Shown here: one piece after another, positions 17,147 through 25,832 of the stretch
How the letters are laid out: each line of letters begins with the position of its first letter
Numbering within the stretch: the first letter of the stretch is position 1
From: CAVVFX01 sp963747535
GTDB lineage: Bacteria; Acidobacteriota; Terriglobia; Bryobacterales; Bryobacteraceae
Length of the DNA: 64,000 nucleotides
Assembly (NCBI GenBank): GCA_963747535.1
Contig: CAVVFX010000004.1
Location: 186,001-250,000, forward strand
Reading direction: 5' to 3'
Translations under genes and position numbers: made by a program
Notes under the pieces: generated by a model
Seen by the model: only the letters and a program-made list of their open reading frames with translations
What the model was told of the DNA's origin: nothing
The model's database searches: none

Positions 17147-18844
17147 TTATATGGAAATTGCCATGCTGCTCTCGCGTCCGCAGAGGTAGAGCTTTTCGCG
17201 GGCGCGCGTTGCCCCGACGTAGAACTGCCGGATCACTGAATCGCGAGATGCGCCTCCTCGCGCGTACTGCGCGTCGCCCGCCTGGCTGAGGTCGGGAAAC
17301 AAGTAGACACAGTCAGCCTGGCCGCCCTTGACGGAGTGGATCGTGCCGATGATTACCTGCGGCGTTTCAAGTAGCGCGTGTGGCCCGCGCATCACGGCGA
17401 TGTCGCTGGGATACTTCACACGTTCCGATAAGTCCGGAGTGACGCGCGTGCGCCACCACTCCACGAGATCGCGGCAGCTCCCCTCCCACGCCGTCATCAA
17501 CGATTCGAGCGCCGGGGGTTCGAAGATCTCGTCGAGACGTTCCAGCGTGGCTGGCTTCGTCATGTCCGCGGCCTTGAGCTTCGCCTTCACGCCATGGCGC
17601 AGAATGCCTTTGGCCTGGAGCGCTTCAGCCCATAGCGCCAGATCGCCATTTGTCCATGGGCGGTGCTCCTGTCCATATTCCGGATGGCCGACGAGCAAAG
17701 AAAGGACTCGGCTGGCCGTCGATGCACGCTTTCCAATCCGAAGTGGATTCCAGAATCCGTTGCTTTTGCGATACGGATTGTGGAACGGGATGCCATGCTT
17801 CCGCAGGACCGCGATCAACGACCGAAGCATGTACGAGCAGGAGGCCAGAAACATGACGGTCTTGCCCTGCTCGACGTGCTCCGCTGCGGTTTTGAGGATC
17901 GCGTATTCGGTTCGCAGGTAGCCGTCGCGCGTCAGCCTGTCGAGTGCGCCATCCTCTGGTCGCGGCAGATATTCTTTCTCCTGCCGGCGCGTGACCTGGT
18001 GGATCAGGGATTCGGCGAACTGGTGCACGGCTCGAGGCACGCGATAACTCTGCTTAAGAACGATCTTGTGGTCATCCGGAATATCAGGATCGAGGAACGC
18101 CTCCGGCGCGGCGCCGGTGAACGAGTAGATGGTCTGGTCGTCGTCACCAGCGACAATGAAATAGCTTGCGCGCTCGCCCCACTTCCGAACCAGCGACAAC
18201 TGCATCCGGTTGAGGTCCTGCGCCTCATCCGCGAATATGACGGACGGGTTCTTCGGCGCCAATGCAATCTCGTGGAGACTCGTTTCAATCAGATCCGTGA
18301 AATCGAGCAGCCCGTTCTCCTTCTTGTACTGTGACCAGAGCCTGTCGAATTGGATGAGGGTGGTTGGCCAGACGTTCTGCGGCAACAGCAGTCCGCGAAA
18401 CCGGCTCAACCGCTGCAGGAGTTCATCACCCGATTTCTCCGTGTCGTCGTCCTCGCCCACCTGCTCACCCTCGAGCTTTGCGTTCTTTCTAGCCGGCGTG
18501 ATAGCCAGCGACGGGTTGTCGCGGTTCCAGTCGTCCACGTTCGCCTCGGCGATCTCCGGACCGCCGAGTGCGTGCCAGCAGTGGGAATGGAGCGTGCCCA
18601 CGCGATCCGGAGAAACCGGCAGATCACGGCCGGCCAGTTCGGCGGCCGCTGTACGCGAGAAGGATGTGACGAGAACGGAGTCAGCGCCGTACCGTTCCAC
18701 TGCGTGCTGGATCTGGCGGGTCAGATGAGTGGTCTTGCCGGTTCCAGGAGGTCCGTAGATCCGATACTCCGACGTGACTTCGTGATCACGCCGGCCGATT
18801 TCCTCGACACTGCCCGTTGCACGCTGCTCATTGGATACAGACAT
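17147..18844 (-). CDS. UvrD/Rep-type superfamily 1 helicase
   Basis: The start at 18844 (MSVSNEQR) follows GGAGG. The 565-residue protein has the Walker A motif GPPGTGKTT at about 31-39, a Ia-like VLVTSFSRTAAAELAGR, Walker B FADEAQDLNRMQ, motif III AGDDDQTIYSFTGA, the Arg motif QSYRVPRAVHQF and motifs V-VI (GTIHSVKGGQADCVYL, FYVGATRAREKLYLCG). It would unwind DNA 3' to 5' during phage replication or recombination. Its first 17 bases overlap the primase gene, which implies coupling. It is complete. Confidence 0.88.
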   Translation of the reverse strand: MSVSNEQRATGSVEEIGRRDHEVTSEYRIYGPPGTGKTTHLTRQIQHAVERYGADSVLVTSFSRTAAAELAGRDLPVSPDRVGTLHSHCWHALGGPEIAEANVDDWNRDNPSLAITPARKNAKLEGEQVGEDDDTEKSGDELLQRLSRFRGLLLPQNVWPTTLIQFDRLWSQYKKENGLLDFTDLIETSLHEIALAPKNPSVIFADEAQDLNRMQLSLVRKWGERASYFIVAGDDDQTIYSFTGAAPEAFLDPDIPDDHKIVLKQSYRVPRAVHQFAESLIHQVTRRQEKEYLPRPEDGALDRLTRDGYLRTEYAILKTAAEHVEQGKTVMFLASCSYMLRSLIAVLRKHGIPFHNPYRKSNGFWNPLRIGKRASTASRVLSLLVGHPEYGQEHRPWTNGDLALWAEALQAKGILRHGVKAKLKAADMTKPATLERLDEIFEPPALESLMTAWEGSCRDLVEWWRTRVTPDLSERVKYPSDIAVMRGPHALLETPQVIIGTIHSVKGGQADCVYLFPDLSQAGDAQYARGGASRDSVIRQFYVGATRAREKLYLCGRESSMAISI

Positions 18845-20630
18845 CGCTGCCTCCTTCACTCGGGCGATACTCGTCTGGTTCGAATTCAGACAACGGGAGT
18901 ACCCAGCGGGACTGATCCTTGAACTTCGGCCCACGCACGCGGATGCTTTTCGCGCCCAACGCCGACAACATCCCCGCGACCGCCTTAACGGAGAGTGCCT
19001 GGAAGCTTGTCTTGTTCACGTACGTCTGGAGGTCCGACGCGCACACAGTGATAGCGCCGTCGATGACCATCGGTCTTCTCTGGTCCTGAATCCTCTGGCC
19101 TTCGATGCACGGGATGAATCCCGTTTCCGCGAGATAGTGTTGAAGGTACATCCTGGCCGCACCTTCCCACTCCATCTCCTCCGTGCCTTCCTCGACGATG
19201 CAGGCGTCCAGTAGGACCTGTTTGAGTGCGTCCCACAGTTTCGGTTTGATCTTCGGGATGCATTTATCAACCGTGGCCGCGATGGCGTCATAAACAGAGT
19301 CGTATGTCAGCAACTTTCGCACGGTCGCAAACTCGATCTTCTGGCCGCCGGCGAGTTCCATCCGGTACTGAGGTTCTTTACCGGTGATCTTCACCAGGCG
19401 CACCACCGAGACGGTCAGCAGGATTGAAATCCGCTCGCACAGTTGCACCTTTTTGCGTAAATTGGCGTCGGCACTGGCGGCAGGCGGCGGGCTCGTCGTT
19501 TCACTCGCACCCTCTTCCTCCGACGCAACGGGCGCGCCCTGTGGCGCAACGGGGCCGGTCGTGGGCGGTGGGCCAGCAGCACCAGGTACGCCGGAACGTT
19601 CGTCCCGCCAATCCGACCTTTGTTCGGCCTTGACGATGGTCCTCTGGTAGTAATCGAGGGTGGTGCGCGGCCGAGTATTGTGGTGCCGTCTGTGGTGGAT
19701 AATCAGATCCACGATCTGCTGTTCCGACAGACCGGCGTCGACACCGAAATCCGCGAGCGCCATGTCGTAACCGGAGCCGCTCTGGTCCTTCAGATCGTGA
19801 CGCTGGTGCTGCCATGTGTTCCGGAACTTCAGCGCGATCTGCGGATCGACTTTCGATGGGTCCATCCACGTGTCCAACAGTTCCTGAGGGACGCATACGT
19901 CTGGGTTGATTACCAGGGGTTTGTCCGCGAACCGCTCTTTCCACTCGCGAGCCGCACGCTCCTCGGCTTCCGGGTCGGGGATGCCAGCCGCGTCGAGGAA
20001 GTCCTCGAAATCTGAGAGGTTATAAAAGACATCCGTCCTGCTGTGGAGCTTCACGTCCTTTGGATGCGCTGGATCCTTATGATTCCGCGTACCTGGAACA
20101 CGCAGAACGCGCGCCAAGTCTGAAAGCCGGTCGTATACCCACCCGCGGGCCGCCGCGTTCAACCGGAGAAGCGTGTGCCAGCGCGTCACCAGGTGGGCTA
20201 CGCTCTTGCGGTCTTCCACGTTTTCGAAGACATACGGCTCCTTCAGCAGCCACCAGCACTGTAATCCGTTCCCGGTCAGGATAATGAGCGTCGGCTGCAT
20301 TATTGACGGCAAGATTGACAACGCCTGTTCGATGGTCTGTGGCAGCGGCTTCCCTTTGTGGGCGTCGGAGAGCAGATCGAAGTCAGCGCCAATGCCGGCG
20401 ATCGACGTAATTTCGTCGGAGGTACAACGGCGCGCGGGCCCATGATCCTTGCCCGACAAACCGACGCCGACGTATACGTCCCGGCTGCCGTTGACGCTGC
20501 CAACGTATTCCGCCGCGGCCTCGACGCTCGAGAACCATCGCGACCTTTTGTCGGGCTGCGTCCAGATAAGGATGAACTGTTCCTCGGGCTTGTACCGCCA
20601 TATGTCGTTCAGGAATTCGAGCGAAGTCAT
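18828..20630 (-). CDS. RepB-type DNA primase-like replication protein
   Basis: The ATG at 20630 overlaps the stop of the HD gene as ATGA. The first about 250 residues look like an archaeo-eukaryotic-type primase: the metal site in IAGIGADFDLL, and PTLIILTGNGLQCWWLLKEP, then DLARVLRVPGTRNHKDP. A middle helical domain and a Pro/Ala-rich linker (about 360-400) lead to a C-terminal part with winged-helix character (ILLTVSVVRLVKITG, GMLSALGAKSIRVRG), as in phage replication proteins. It probably primes phage DNA synthesis with the SNF2 and UvrD helicases; no polymerase gene is present. Confidence 0.75.
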   Translation of the reverse strand: MTSLEFLNDIWRYKPEEQFILIWTQPDKRSRWFSSVEAAAEYVGSVNGSRDVYVGVGLSGKDHGPARRCTSDEITSIAGIGADFDLLSDAHKGKPLPQTIEQALSILPSIMQPTLIILTGNGLQCWWLLKEPYVFENVEDRKSVAHLVTRWHTLLRLNAAARGWVYDRLSDLARVLRVPGTRNHKDPAHPKDVKLHSRTDVFYNLSDFEDFLDAAGIPDPEAEERAAREWKERFADKPLVINPDVCVPQELLDTWMDPSKVDPQIALKFRNTWQHQRHDLKDQSGSGYDMALADFGVDAGLSEQQIVDLIIHHRRHHNTRPRTTLDYYQRTIVKAEQRSDWRDERSGVPGAAGPPPTTGPVAPQGAPVASEEEGASETTSPPPAASADANLRKKVQLCERISILLTVSVVRLVKITGKEPQYRMELAGGQKIEFATVRKLLTYDSVYDAIAATVDKCIPKIKPKLWDALKQVLLDACIVEEGTEEMEWEGAARMYLQHYLAETGFIPCIEGQRIQDQRRPMVIDGAITVCASDLQTYVNKTSFQALSVKAVAGMLSALGAKSIRVRGPKFKDQSRWVLPLSEFEPDEYRPSEGGSDVCIQ

Positions 20631-21160
20631 CTCGTCAGTTCCCAAAAGCGGCGCAGAAACCGTTTCTCGGCAAGCGTTGGGGGAAACGGCAGGATCTTAT
20701 CCGCCATCGGACTGACACCGCATTCTGCGCGAATCCAATAGGGATCATCTACAGTAGTCAAGTCGCGGAACTCCGTCGCCAGCGCGATTTTGTCAGCTAC
20801 GATCACCGAGTCGGGCATTTGGTGCTGCAAGCCGAACTTGCGCGCGATGCACGTCATGAGCCGGTGCTCAGCGATCCGGTAAACGATCATCTCCGGATCG
20901 CGCTTGATGGGGGAGGGGAGGTCACAGAGGTAGGCTTCGCTGGCATCGTGGAGCAGGCCCCACAACGCATCCGGCGCTGGAACCAACTCGCTTACCAGCA
21001 CCGAATGTTGAGCAACTGAATAATGGCAGTCCAGATGGCCGAGAAACCGGCACTGGCGCGAAAGTGACCGGGCGACGTCCTTGATATCAATTTCGTCTGG
21101 TTGGGGCGCGAGCGGATGGACGTGCTTTCCGCTATAGGTACGAAAGTATTGCACCGCCAT
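20627..21160 (-). CDS. HD-domain phosphohydrolase (YfbR-like)
   Basis: The ATG at 21160 overlaps the previous stop as TAATG. Residues MAVQYFRTYSGKHVHPL start a 177-residue protein with the HD motifs: RFLGHLDCHYSVAQHSVLVS, the HD pair in ALWGLLHDASEAYLCDLPSP and a later Asp in IVADKIALATEF. Relatives act as 5'-deoxynucleotidases. In phages, such enzymes adjust nucleotide pools during replication or dephosphorylate host nucleotides. It sits in the replication block, coupled to primase and to the small gene upstream. Confidence 0.8.
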   Translation of the reverse strand: MAVQYFRTYSGKHVHPLAPQPDEIDIKDVARSLSRQCRFLGHLDCHYSVAQHSVLVSELVPAPDALWGLLHDASEAYLCDLPSPIKRDPEMIVYRIAEHRLMTCIARKFGLQHQMPDSVIVADKIALATEFRDLTTVDDPYWIRAECGVSPMADKILPFPPTLAEKRFLRRFWELTR

Positions 21161-21375
21161 TACTTCGGCCTCTTGATACGCCGCATCTTCCGCGCATATT
21201 GCCGGATCGCTTCTTCGAGGGTCAAGAGGCGAACGCTCCCCAGATTCCAATCCTGCCCCGTTGGATTAACGCCCATCCAAATCCAGATCGTCATGCCCTT
21301 GGCAAGCCCCTTCTTGATCGGCTGAATCTTGCGAAGATAAATCCGCGGTTTCGTTTGTCGTTGCTCCTTTTGCAT
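21160..21375 (-). CDS. Small basic phage protein (71 aa)
   Basis: An AGAGAAG site precedes the ATG of MQKEQRQTKPRIYLRK. The protein is very basic at both ends with a compact middle (AKGMTIWIWMGVNPTGQDWN, then LLTLEEAIRQYARKMRRIKR). No family is recognised. It overlaps the end of the previous gene by 110 bases and its stop overlaps the start of the HD gene, so it is translated in series. A nucleic-acid contact is possible from charge alone. Confidence 0.55.
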   Translation of the reverse strand: MQKEQRQTKPRIYLRKIQPIKKGLAKGMTIWIWMGVNPTGQDWNLGSVRLLTLEEAIRQYARKMRRIKRPK

Positions 21376-21820
21376 CGCTTCTCTTTTCCACTCGCCAGCC
21401 CGCCTCCGGCGCACCGTACCATTGCTCTGCCGTTCGGATCACGGACTCCATGGTTGGCGAATTGAAGTCCCGCCGCCGGCCACCGAAACCCGAGTTTGCG
21501 AATATCGTCCAGCGCTGTCCATTTTTCACGAGCCAAACTCGAGTGCGGCTGCAATCACCAACAATGCAGGTCGCATCGGCCGGAATTACGGAAATGCTGC
21601 GCTCGGGCTGCTCTTCGGTTACAAGGGGCTGGTTGGCCAGCCACTTCTCATAAGCAACGAATCGCTCGCCGTTCCAGACAGTGAGGGTGGCGTCGTCCAT
21701 CGGTGCGTCTGGGGATGCCTGATCCAGCACAAAAAGCGCGCTCTCCGGATCGAGTGCAGGCTTTGCCTGCTGCTCGCGCAGCCGTCGCAATGCTTCACGC
21801 CCGTAGACCAACGCGCTCAC
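21266..21820 (-). CDS. Hypothetical phage protein (184 aa)
   Basis: A GTG start at 21820 overlaps the upstream stop as GTGA. The protein begins with helices (VYGREALRRLREQQAKPALD) and then has a beta-rich part (TLTVWNGERFVAYEKWLANQ, CIVGDCSRTRVWLVKNGQRW). The last about 35 residues overlap the next gene in another frame and look less natural, so the true end may differ. I do not recognise it. Confidence 0.5.
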   Translation of the reverse strand: MSALVYGREALRRLREQQAKPALDPESALFVLDQASPDAPMDDATLTVWNGERFVAYEKWLANQPLVTEEQPERSISVIPADATCIVGDCSRTRVWLVKNGQRWTIFANSGFGGRRRDFNSPTMESVIRTAEQWYGAPEAGWRVEKRSDAKGATTNETADLSSQDSADQEGACQGHDDLDLDGR

Positions 21821-22056
21821 AGCGCCCCTTGGACCTCCTGCTTGCGGTCCCAGCCCCACCGATATTCCGGGAGCACGCCGGCGGCCCTCTGTTCGTGATC
21901 GGGATGGATTTGAATGGCGTGCTTTGTCACGAGCAGGGCATCGACGCCGTGGTGCTTCAAATACCGGCAGACGCTGAGTGCGAGGGCAAACTCGCTCGCA
22001 CTGAACACGTGAACCGTTTTGCGCTTCACTGGTGGGACAAGCGTCACTTCGGGCAT
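21817..22056 (-). CDS. Small hypothetical phage protein (79 aa)
   Basis: GGAGG sits just before the ATG of MPEVTLVPPVKRK. It has an alpha/beta pattern (VHVFSASEFALALSVCRYLK, then DALLVTKHAIQIHPD), which could be a small regulator or structural accessory. It overlaps the VRR-NUC gene by 13 bases and the following gene by 4. Not recognised. Confidence 0.5.
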   Translation of the reverse strand: MPEVTLVPPVKRKTVHVFSASEFALALSVCRYLKHHGVDALLVTKHAIQIHPDHEQRAAGVLPEYRWGWDRKQEVQGAL

Positions 22057-22472
22057 GACGCCTCCAACTCGAAGTGGATGTGCCCGCAAGCACAGCAACG
22101 CGCGGGCGATTCGTCACCCTGCCATCGGTACTCGCGGCAACCGGTGCAGAGCCACACCGGTGGCTCCGGTCGTGTCAAGCCCAAGATTATGAGCGCCTCC
22201 TGAGCAGATCGCGCGACGCCAGTAATGGCGCCGCCCGTCTTCCACTCTAGAAGCCGCTCCGTCTGGAGCTTAGTCAACTGCGATGCCGGATCGTTGGGGC
22301 GCTTTACCTCGATCTCGAAATGGCGGCCGTTGATCGTGCCATACAGATCCGGATCGCCGGCCATCCCCATGACTGTGCCGTGGCGCTTCCGGACGACGAC
22401 GCCGGGGCGCTTCTTGAGAGCGGCCACGATCCGGCCGACCACCGCGCTCTCCAATATCGCCTGGTACCTCAC
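22044..22472 (-). CDS. VRR-NUC domain nuclease with zinc-binding tail
   Basis: A GTG at 22472 overlaps the upstream TGA as GTGA. The protein starts VRYQAILESAVVGRIVAALK and holds the VRR-NUC core: GVVVRKRHGTVMGMAGDPDL with the metal-binding Asp, then YGTINGRHFEIEVKRPND with the Glu and Lys. These nucleases act on branched DNA. An added C-terminal segment has four cysteines in two pairs (LCTGCREY, RCCACGHIHF) and probably binds zinc. In phages VRR-NUC usually travels with an SNF2 helicase, as here at 25833-27536. Confidence 0.82.
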   Translation of the reverse strand: MRYQAILESAVVGRIVAALKKRPGVVVRKRHGTVMGMAGDPDLYGTINGRHFEIEVKRPNDPASQLTKLQTERLLEWKTGGAITGVARSAQEALIILGLTRPEPPVWLCTGCREYRWQGDESPARCCACGHIHFELEASCPK

Positions 22473-22657
22473 GGGCGCACCTCCGGCACGGTGATCCGCA
22501 CGCATTTCGCGTCAACATCGCAGGCGAGATCGAGCCTCACATCGTTGGTCATCTCGCGCTCAATGTCCTCGTACGCAACCACAAGGCCCATGCCGGTACG
22601 ACGCGTGAGCACAGCCAGGCACGCGCGGACGAGCTTCTGTTCGTACTCTTGTGTCAT
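22469..22657 (-). CDS. Small phage protein (62 aa) upstream of VRR-NUC
   Basis: The ATG at 22657 lies 8 bases after the preceding stop and has GGAG further upstream. The product is MTQEYEQKLVRACLAVLTRR, then VAYEDIEREMTNDVRLDLAC and a short strand. There is no recognised family. The overlap with the nuclease start suggests joint translation. Confidence 0.5.
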   Translation of the reverse strand: MTQEYEQKLVRACLAVLTRRTGMGLVVAYEDIEREMTNDVRLDLACDVDAKCVRITVPEVRP

Positions 22658-22665
22658 GGCTGTAA

Positions 22666-23580
22666 TCAGATCTCCGGGAACTTCTCGGGAGTGCGGCCGC
22701 TGTTGCTCCACCGGAGGCATTTCACAGACTTGCCATTCCGGTATGCGCCCCACGCTTTGAAGAAGAGTGCGATGATTTCTGCCAACGGCAGTTTGGCCTT
22801 GCTTGCACTGTTGGTACGCAGGCGCTCGCGCAAGAGGTAGACAGGATTATGCTCATTCAGACCAGTACCGCTATCCAATTGGTCAAAAAAACGTTCGGCC
22901 AGTTCGGGGCTTTGTGGGCTGAAAATGTAGTAGCAAAAAGTCATCACGCGCGGAGACGCGAGGCCGCGACCCAGGTGTGAGGCATGTCCGGCAACCTCCG
23001 AAATCCTGGGATCGCTACGGAGCCGCTCGTTGACTTTTGTTTTACTCACAATTCGGCCATTGCCGAATTGCTGGATACCGCCGTTCTCATGCAACAGAAT
23101 GAGAACGGCGGCCGCACAAGCGGCACTCGCGTTCTCGATGCCTTCCAAATGGGCGATATTTGCTGCGGTCCGGACCTTGCCAATGTCGATGGTTTCCATG
23201 GCCTCAGGGTCGAGGCCGAAGATCACGTCCGTATCAATCGCAAGGTTGCTCTCGGCGCACGCCCGCAGCCGATGCTGGCCGTTCAGCAGCGTACCGTTGG
23301 TTCCGAAACCGATGGGTTCACCGTTGTATTTCCACCGTCCCTCGACGATATCGAGCCAGATCTTCATCCAATGCATTTCCGAAAGTGGGCGGTTTTTGAC
23401 ATTAGTTGTTTCGAGCCAGTATTTCGCCGTGGCCGGCGATACCAGCATGCGAAGTCGTGTCGGCTGCGCAGCTTTCAGCAGCGATGCGAAGTTATCGGTG
23501 GTGCTACCGCCAAGCGTGGCGGCTGCCGGAGACAGATCAATCGATGTCTGCCTCGGCGAGGACTGCGGTGATGAACTCAC
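22666..23580 (-). CDS. ParB-like-fold phage protein (304 aa)
   Basis: A GTG at 23580, 7 bases after GGAG, starts within the end of the parB-like gene (44-base overlap). The pattern NRPLSEMHWMKIWLDIVEGR, WKYNGEPIGFGTNGTLLNGQ, HRLRACAESN and DIGKVRTAANIAHLEG matches a known family of phage and plasmid proteins with a degenerate ParB/sulfiredoxin core (NGQHRL standing for the ParB GxHR box). The C-terminal half is helical. Its biological role has not been fixed; it always appears in replication or DNA-metabolism blocks. It is tandem with the gene at 23537-24316. Confidence 0.7.
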   Translation of the reverse strand: MSSSPQSSPRQTSIDLSPAAATLGGSTTDNFASLLKAAQPTRLRMLVSPATAKYWLETTNVKNRPLSEMHWMKIWLDIVEGRWKYNGEPIGFGTNGTLLNGQHRLRACAESNLAIDTDVIFGLDPEAMETIDIGKVRTAANIAHLEGIENASAACAAAVLILLHENGGIQQFGNGRIVSKTKVNERLRSDPRISEVAGHASHLGRGLASPRVMTFCYYIFSPQSPELAERFFDQLDSGTGLNEHNPVYLLRERLRTNSASKAKLPLAEIIALFFKAWGAYRNGKSVKCLRWSNSGRTPEKFPEI

Positions 23581-24316
23581 GTGTTTTCTCCAGTTGCTTT
23601 TTCAGTTGCCCATTGCTATTACTGCTGCGAATGCCACTCGCCAGATTCTTCGCGGTCAATGAGCAACCCGCGATTTCAGTACACGCGCGGTGAATGCGCG
23701 TGATCCAATCCGAGATTTCAATCGCGAGGCCGGACTGTGGTGGTGCAGCCTGGGACTCCGCGTTTGCCGATGCGGGCTGCGTTACGCCTTTCCGGCTCTG
23801 GCCAATCTTTGTCGTATCTAGCTCATAGGTTTTACCGTTGCGAGTAACGGTGCGGCGCTTATCTTTCCGCTCCGGAAAGATACGGTTTCGAATTTCACTG
23901 ACCCATGAATGACCGCAACCGACATGTTGCGAGATTTTGGTGTCGCTCAACCTTGCCGCCTTTGGGTGCCTGAGTGCCGATTCAACCGCACGCTTGATAT
24001 CTTCGTTAGTGCGCCGCAGCCCGTTGGCTTTATTGGCACTGAAGCTGTACCACTGCGCATCCTCCCGCGTTCCCTGATGCACAATGCAGGCGATTTCGTC
24101 CAATTCGGCGCCGTACGTTGCCTTGACCCGATGGAAGCCATCGGCAAGCCAATACTCTTTTCCGTCATAGAACACGACTACAGGCGGAAACTCGACGCCA
24201 TCGGCCATGGCATCCATGTAATCGCTCACCGCACCAAAATCGATGAGCGCTCTCGGTTGTGTGCCGCCGTCGGTCCGGATGGCGTCGATCTTTAGAACCG
24301 TCTTTTCCATATCCAT
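23537..24316 (-). CDS. ParB/Spo0J-family protein
   Basis: The N-terminal ParB domain is clear: TQPRALIDFGAVSDYMDAMA, then FPPVVVFYDGKEYWLADGFH and RVKATYG, with the conserved Gly-Phe-His-Arg of the nucleotide-binding box. A helix-turn-helix follows (AARLSDTKISQHVGCGHSWV, residues about 122-150) and a helical C-terminus. It could bind a DNA site, spread or cut DNA; no ParA ATPase is nearby, so classical partition is not supported. A perfect palindrome (23861-23883) lies inside the gene where it encodes RIFPERKD and recurs near the right prophage end. Confidence 0.75.
   Translation of the reverse strand: MDMEKTVLKIDAIRTDGGTQPRALIDFGAVSDYMDAMADGVEFPPVVVFYDGKEYWLADGFHRVKATYGAELDEIACIVHQGTREDAQWYSFSANKANGLRRTNEDIKRAVESALRHPKAARLSDTKISQHVGCGHSWVSEIRNRIFPERKDKRRTVTRNGKTYELDTTKIGQSRKGVTQPASANAESQAAPPQSGLAIEISDWITRIHRACTEIAGCSLTAKNLASGIRSSNSNGQLKKQLEKTREFITAVLAEADID
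23861..23883. repeat. Perfect palindrome inside the parB-like gene, copy 1
   Basis: Arms TATCTTTCCG and its complement, 10 bp each, separated by CTC. The first 22 bases are identical to 62240-62261. Both copies are preceded by GGCGCT within 2-3 bases. Confidence 0.8.
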
Positions 24317-24361
24317 CCCCGGTCAGTACGATGGGCCGGAAAACCCGACCCATCGCAGGGC

Positions 24362-24601
24362 CTACTGCCCGGAGGCCTCCGAGGGGCTGGTGGCGCGCGC
24401 GACCTCCAGGGAGTACTTGGTTTCGCAAAGCATATCGAATTGCGGTCCGCTGAGACGGACGGTTGCATTGTGGCCGGCTTCGTCGTTCTGCTGAATGCTG
24501 AGCACCACTTCCTGCCGGTCGGCGGTCTCGCTCACCTTTATGTGATTCCCATCCACGCCAGTGATGGTGAAGCTCTTGGTTATGTATGAGGGCTTGTCCA
24601 T
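24362..24601 (-). CDS. Small hypothetical phage protein (79 aa)
   Basis: AGGAG precedes the ATG of MDKPSYITKSFTI. The sequence is a beta-rich domain (GNHIKVSETADRQEVVLSIQ, NATVRLSGPQFDMLCETKYS) with no recognised family. It lies 8 bases after the stop of the gene at 24610-25323 and may accompany it as an accessory. Confidence 0.55.
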   Translation of the reverse strand: MDKPSYITKSFTITGVDGNHIKVSETADRQEVVLSIQQNDEAGHNATVRLSGPQFDMLCETKYSLEVARATSPSEASGQ

Positions 24602-24609
24602 TTCGGCTC

Positions 24610-25323
24610 CTATTCCGCGGGGGTGACCTCGACGCGCTCCGCGATTGATTTCGCCAATGTGCCGAACTGCTCGGCTCGCGCGATCTCCTCAGCCGACAGC
24701 TTCCGCACAAATTTGATGTCAGCCTTGCCGTAAACCTGCTGTTGCGAGTTCTTCGCCTCTACCATGTCGATCCGGACGATGCACTGAAGGTACTGGATGC
24801 CCTGCGTAACCAGCTTCAGAAAGAACTGGCGCACCGTCTTCAGACTGGTCGGCGGCAAGCTGACCACTTCAAGAAACATTGAGCTTCCCCGGAGCATGAA
24901 CAACTGCTTCGATTGCTTGCAGCCCTGGGCGCCGCTGCCATCCGCAGCCGAATCCCACTTCGCTTGCGGACACTTCGCGCACTCGCCGCCCAAGTCGACG
25001 CCGGACTTGGCCAATCCCGTGATGCCCTCGAGCGACGAGCAGTCTGGCGGCTGGTTCTTAATCTCCTTGCCGGGATAATAGGCCCGGGTGTCCCGCGCGA
25101 AGACGATCACGCCTTCGATCGACTGCGCGGTCATGTGGCCTTCGAGCGTCGGAATCTTCCAGAGCGCCTCGCCCTTCACCGGTTTGATGCGGGGCAGATC
25201 AAATTCCGTGATACTGCCCGATGCGATGTTGACGGCAAACGCCGCCTGCACCGCCCGCGCTTCGTCTTCCGACACCGTCAAAGCGGCCGGCGCCGGAGCA
25301 ATTCTCGTAACTTCCTGCGACAT
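24610..25323 (-). CDS. Phage protein with a Cys cluster (237 aa), possible ssDNA-binding type
   Basis: AAAGGAG precedes the ATG. The middle carries four cysteines in a zinc-knuckle-like arrangement (CSSLEGITG, ECAKCPQAKW, QGCKQSKQLFML) and a strand-rich region ending LQCIVRIDMVEAKNS. Such mid-protein Cys clusters flanked by beta segments occur in phage replication proteins found beside SNF2/VRR-NUC modules, so a single-strand DNA-binding role is plausible but not shown. Confidence 0.5.
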   Translation of the reverse strand: MSQEVTRIAPAPAALTVSEDEARAVQAAFAVNIASGSITEFDLPRIKPVKGEALWKIPTLEGHMTAQSIEGVIVFARDTRAYYPGKEIKNQPPDCSSLEGITGLAKSGVDLGGECAKCPQAKWDSAADGSGAQGCKQSKQLFMLRGSSMFLEVVSLPPTSLKTVRQFFLKLVTQGIQYLQCIVRIDMVEAKNSQQQVYGKADIKFVRKLSAEEIARAEQFGTLAKSIAERVEVTPAE

Positions 25324-25339
25324 GCTTTTTGTTTCTCCT

Positions 25340-25798
25340 TTAGGCTTTTCTCGTGCTGCTGAGCTTGTAGACTAGTGACACCTTCAACGCAGCGCCCAGT
25401 GGTGCTGGGAGCGCGGCGCGAAGATCTTCTTCCGACGCGATCCGTTTCTCCCGGGCCGCGGTGTCGACCAATTCCTTCCAGGTCTCACGCACTAGCGAAG
25501 TGAGCGAGTTGGCGTTGTAATTCTCCGCGACATACTGGGCCAGTTCCGATTGCTTCAGAGCGTCGATCACTTCACCGCGATCATTCATTGGACTGGCGTA
25601 GACATCTTGGTAGATCGCGAGTGTGCGCTTCGCGCCATCGACCGCGACGGTCATCGACGGTACTCCAGCGTCGACAAACATGGGGATGATGATCTCTTCC
25701 AGTTCATCGAGCCTCTGCTTGAGGGCCTTCAGTTCGGCATCTAAGTCCTTCTTTCGCGCTTCCAGGGATACAAATTCCCTAAGCGGTTCCATGTTCAT
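25340..25798 (-). CDS. Phage protein with N-terminal coiled coil (152 aa)
   Basis: GGAG lies before the ATG of MNMEPLREF. Residues about 10-45 are a heptad-rich coiled coil (RKKDLDAELKALKQRLDELE) as in phage proteins linked to replication. The rest is alpha/beta (VPSMTVAVDGAKRTLAIYQD, YNANSLTSLVRETWKEL). No known catalytic motif. It sits between the SNF2 helicase and the Cys-cluster gene. Confidence 0.5.
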   Translation of the reverse strand: MNMEPLREFVSLEARKKDLDAELKALKQRLDELEEIIIPMFVDAGVPSMTVAVDGAKRTLAIYQDVYASPMNDRGEVIDALKQSELAQYVAENYNANSLTSLVRETWKELVDTAAREKRIASEEDLRAALPAPLGAALKVSLVYKLSSTRKA

Positions 25799-25832
25799 GG
25801 CCGTTTCTCCGTTCTCCGTTACTATTTGCTGG

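Noticed and set aside
23537..24316. Plasmid-type ParABS partition system
   Set aside because: No ParA ATPase gene is near; only the ParB-like protein and a palindrome.
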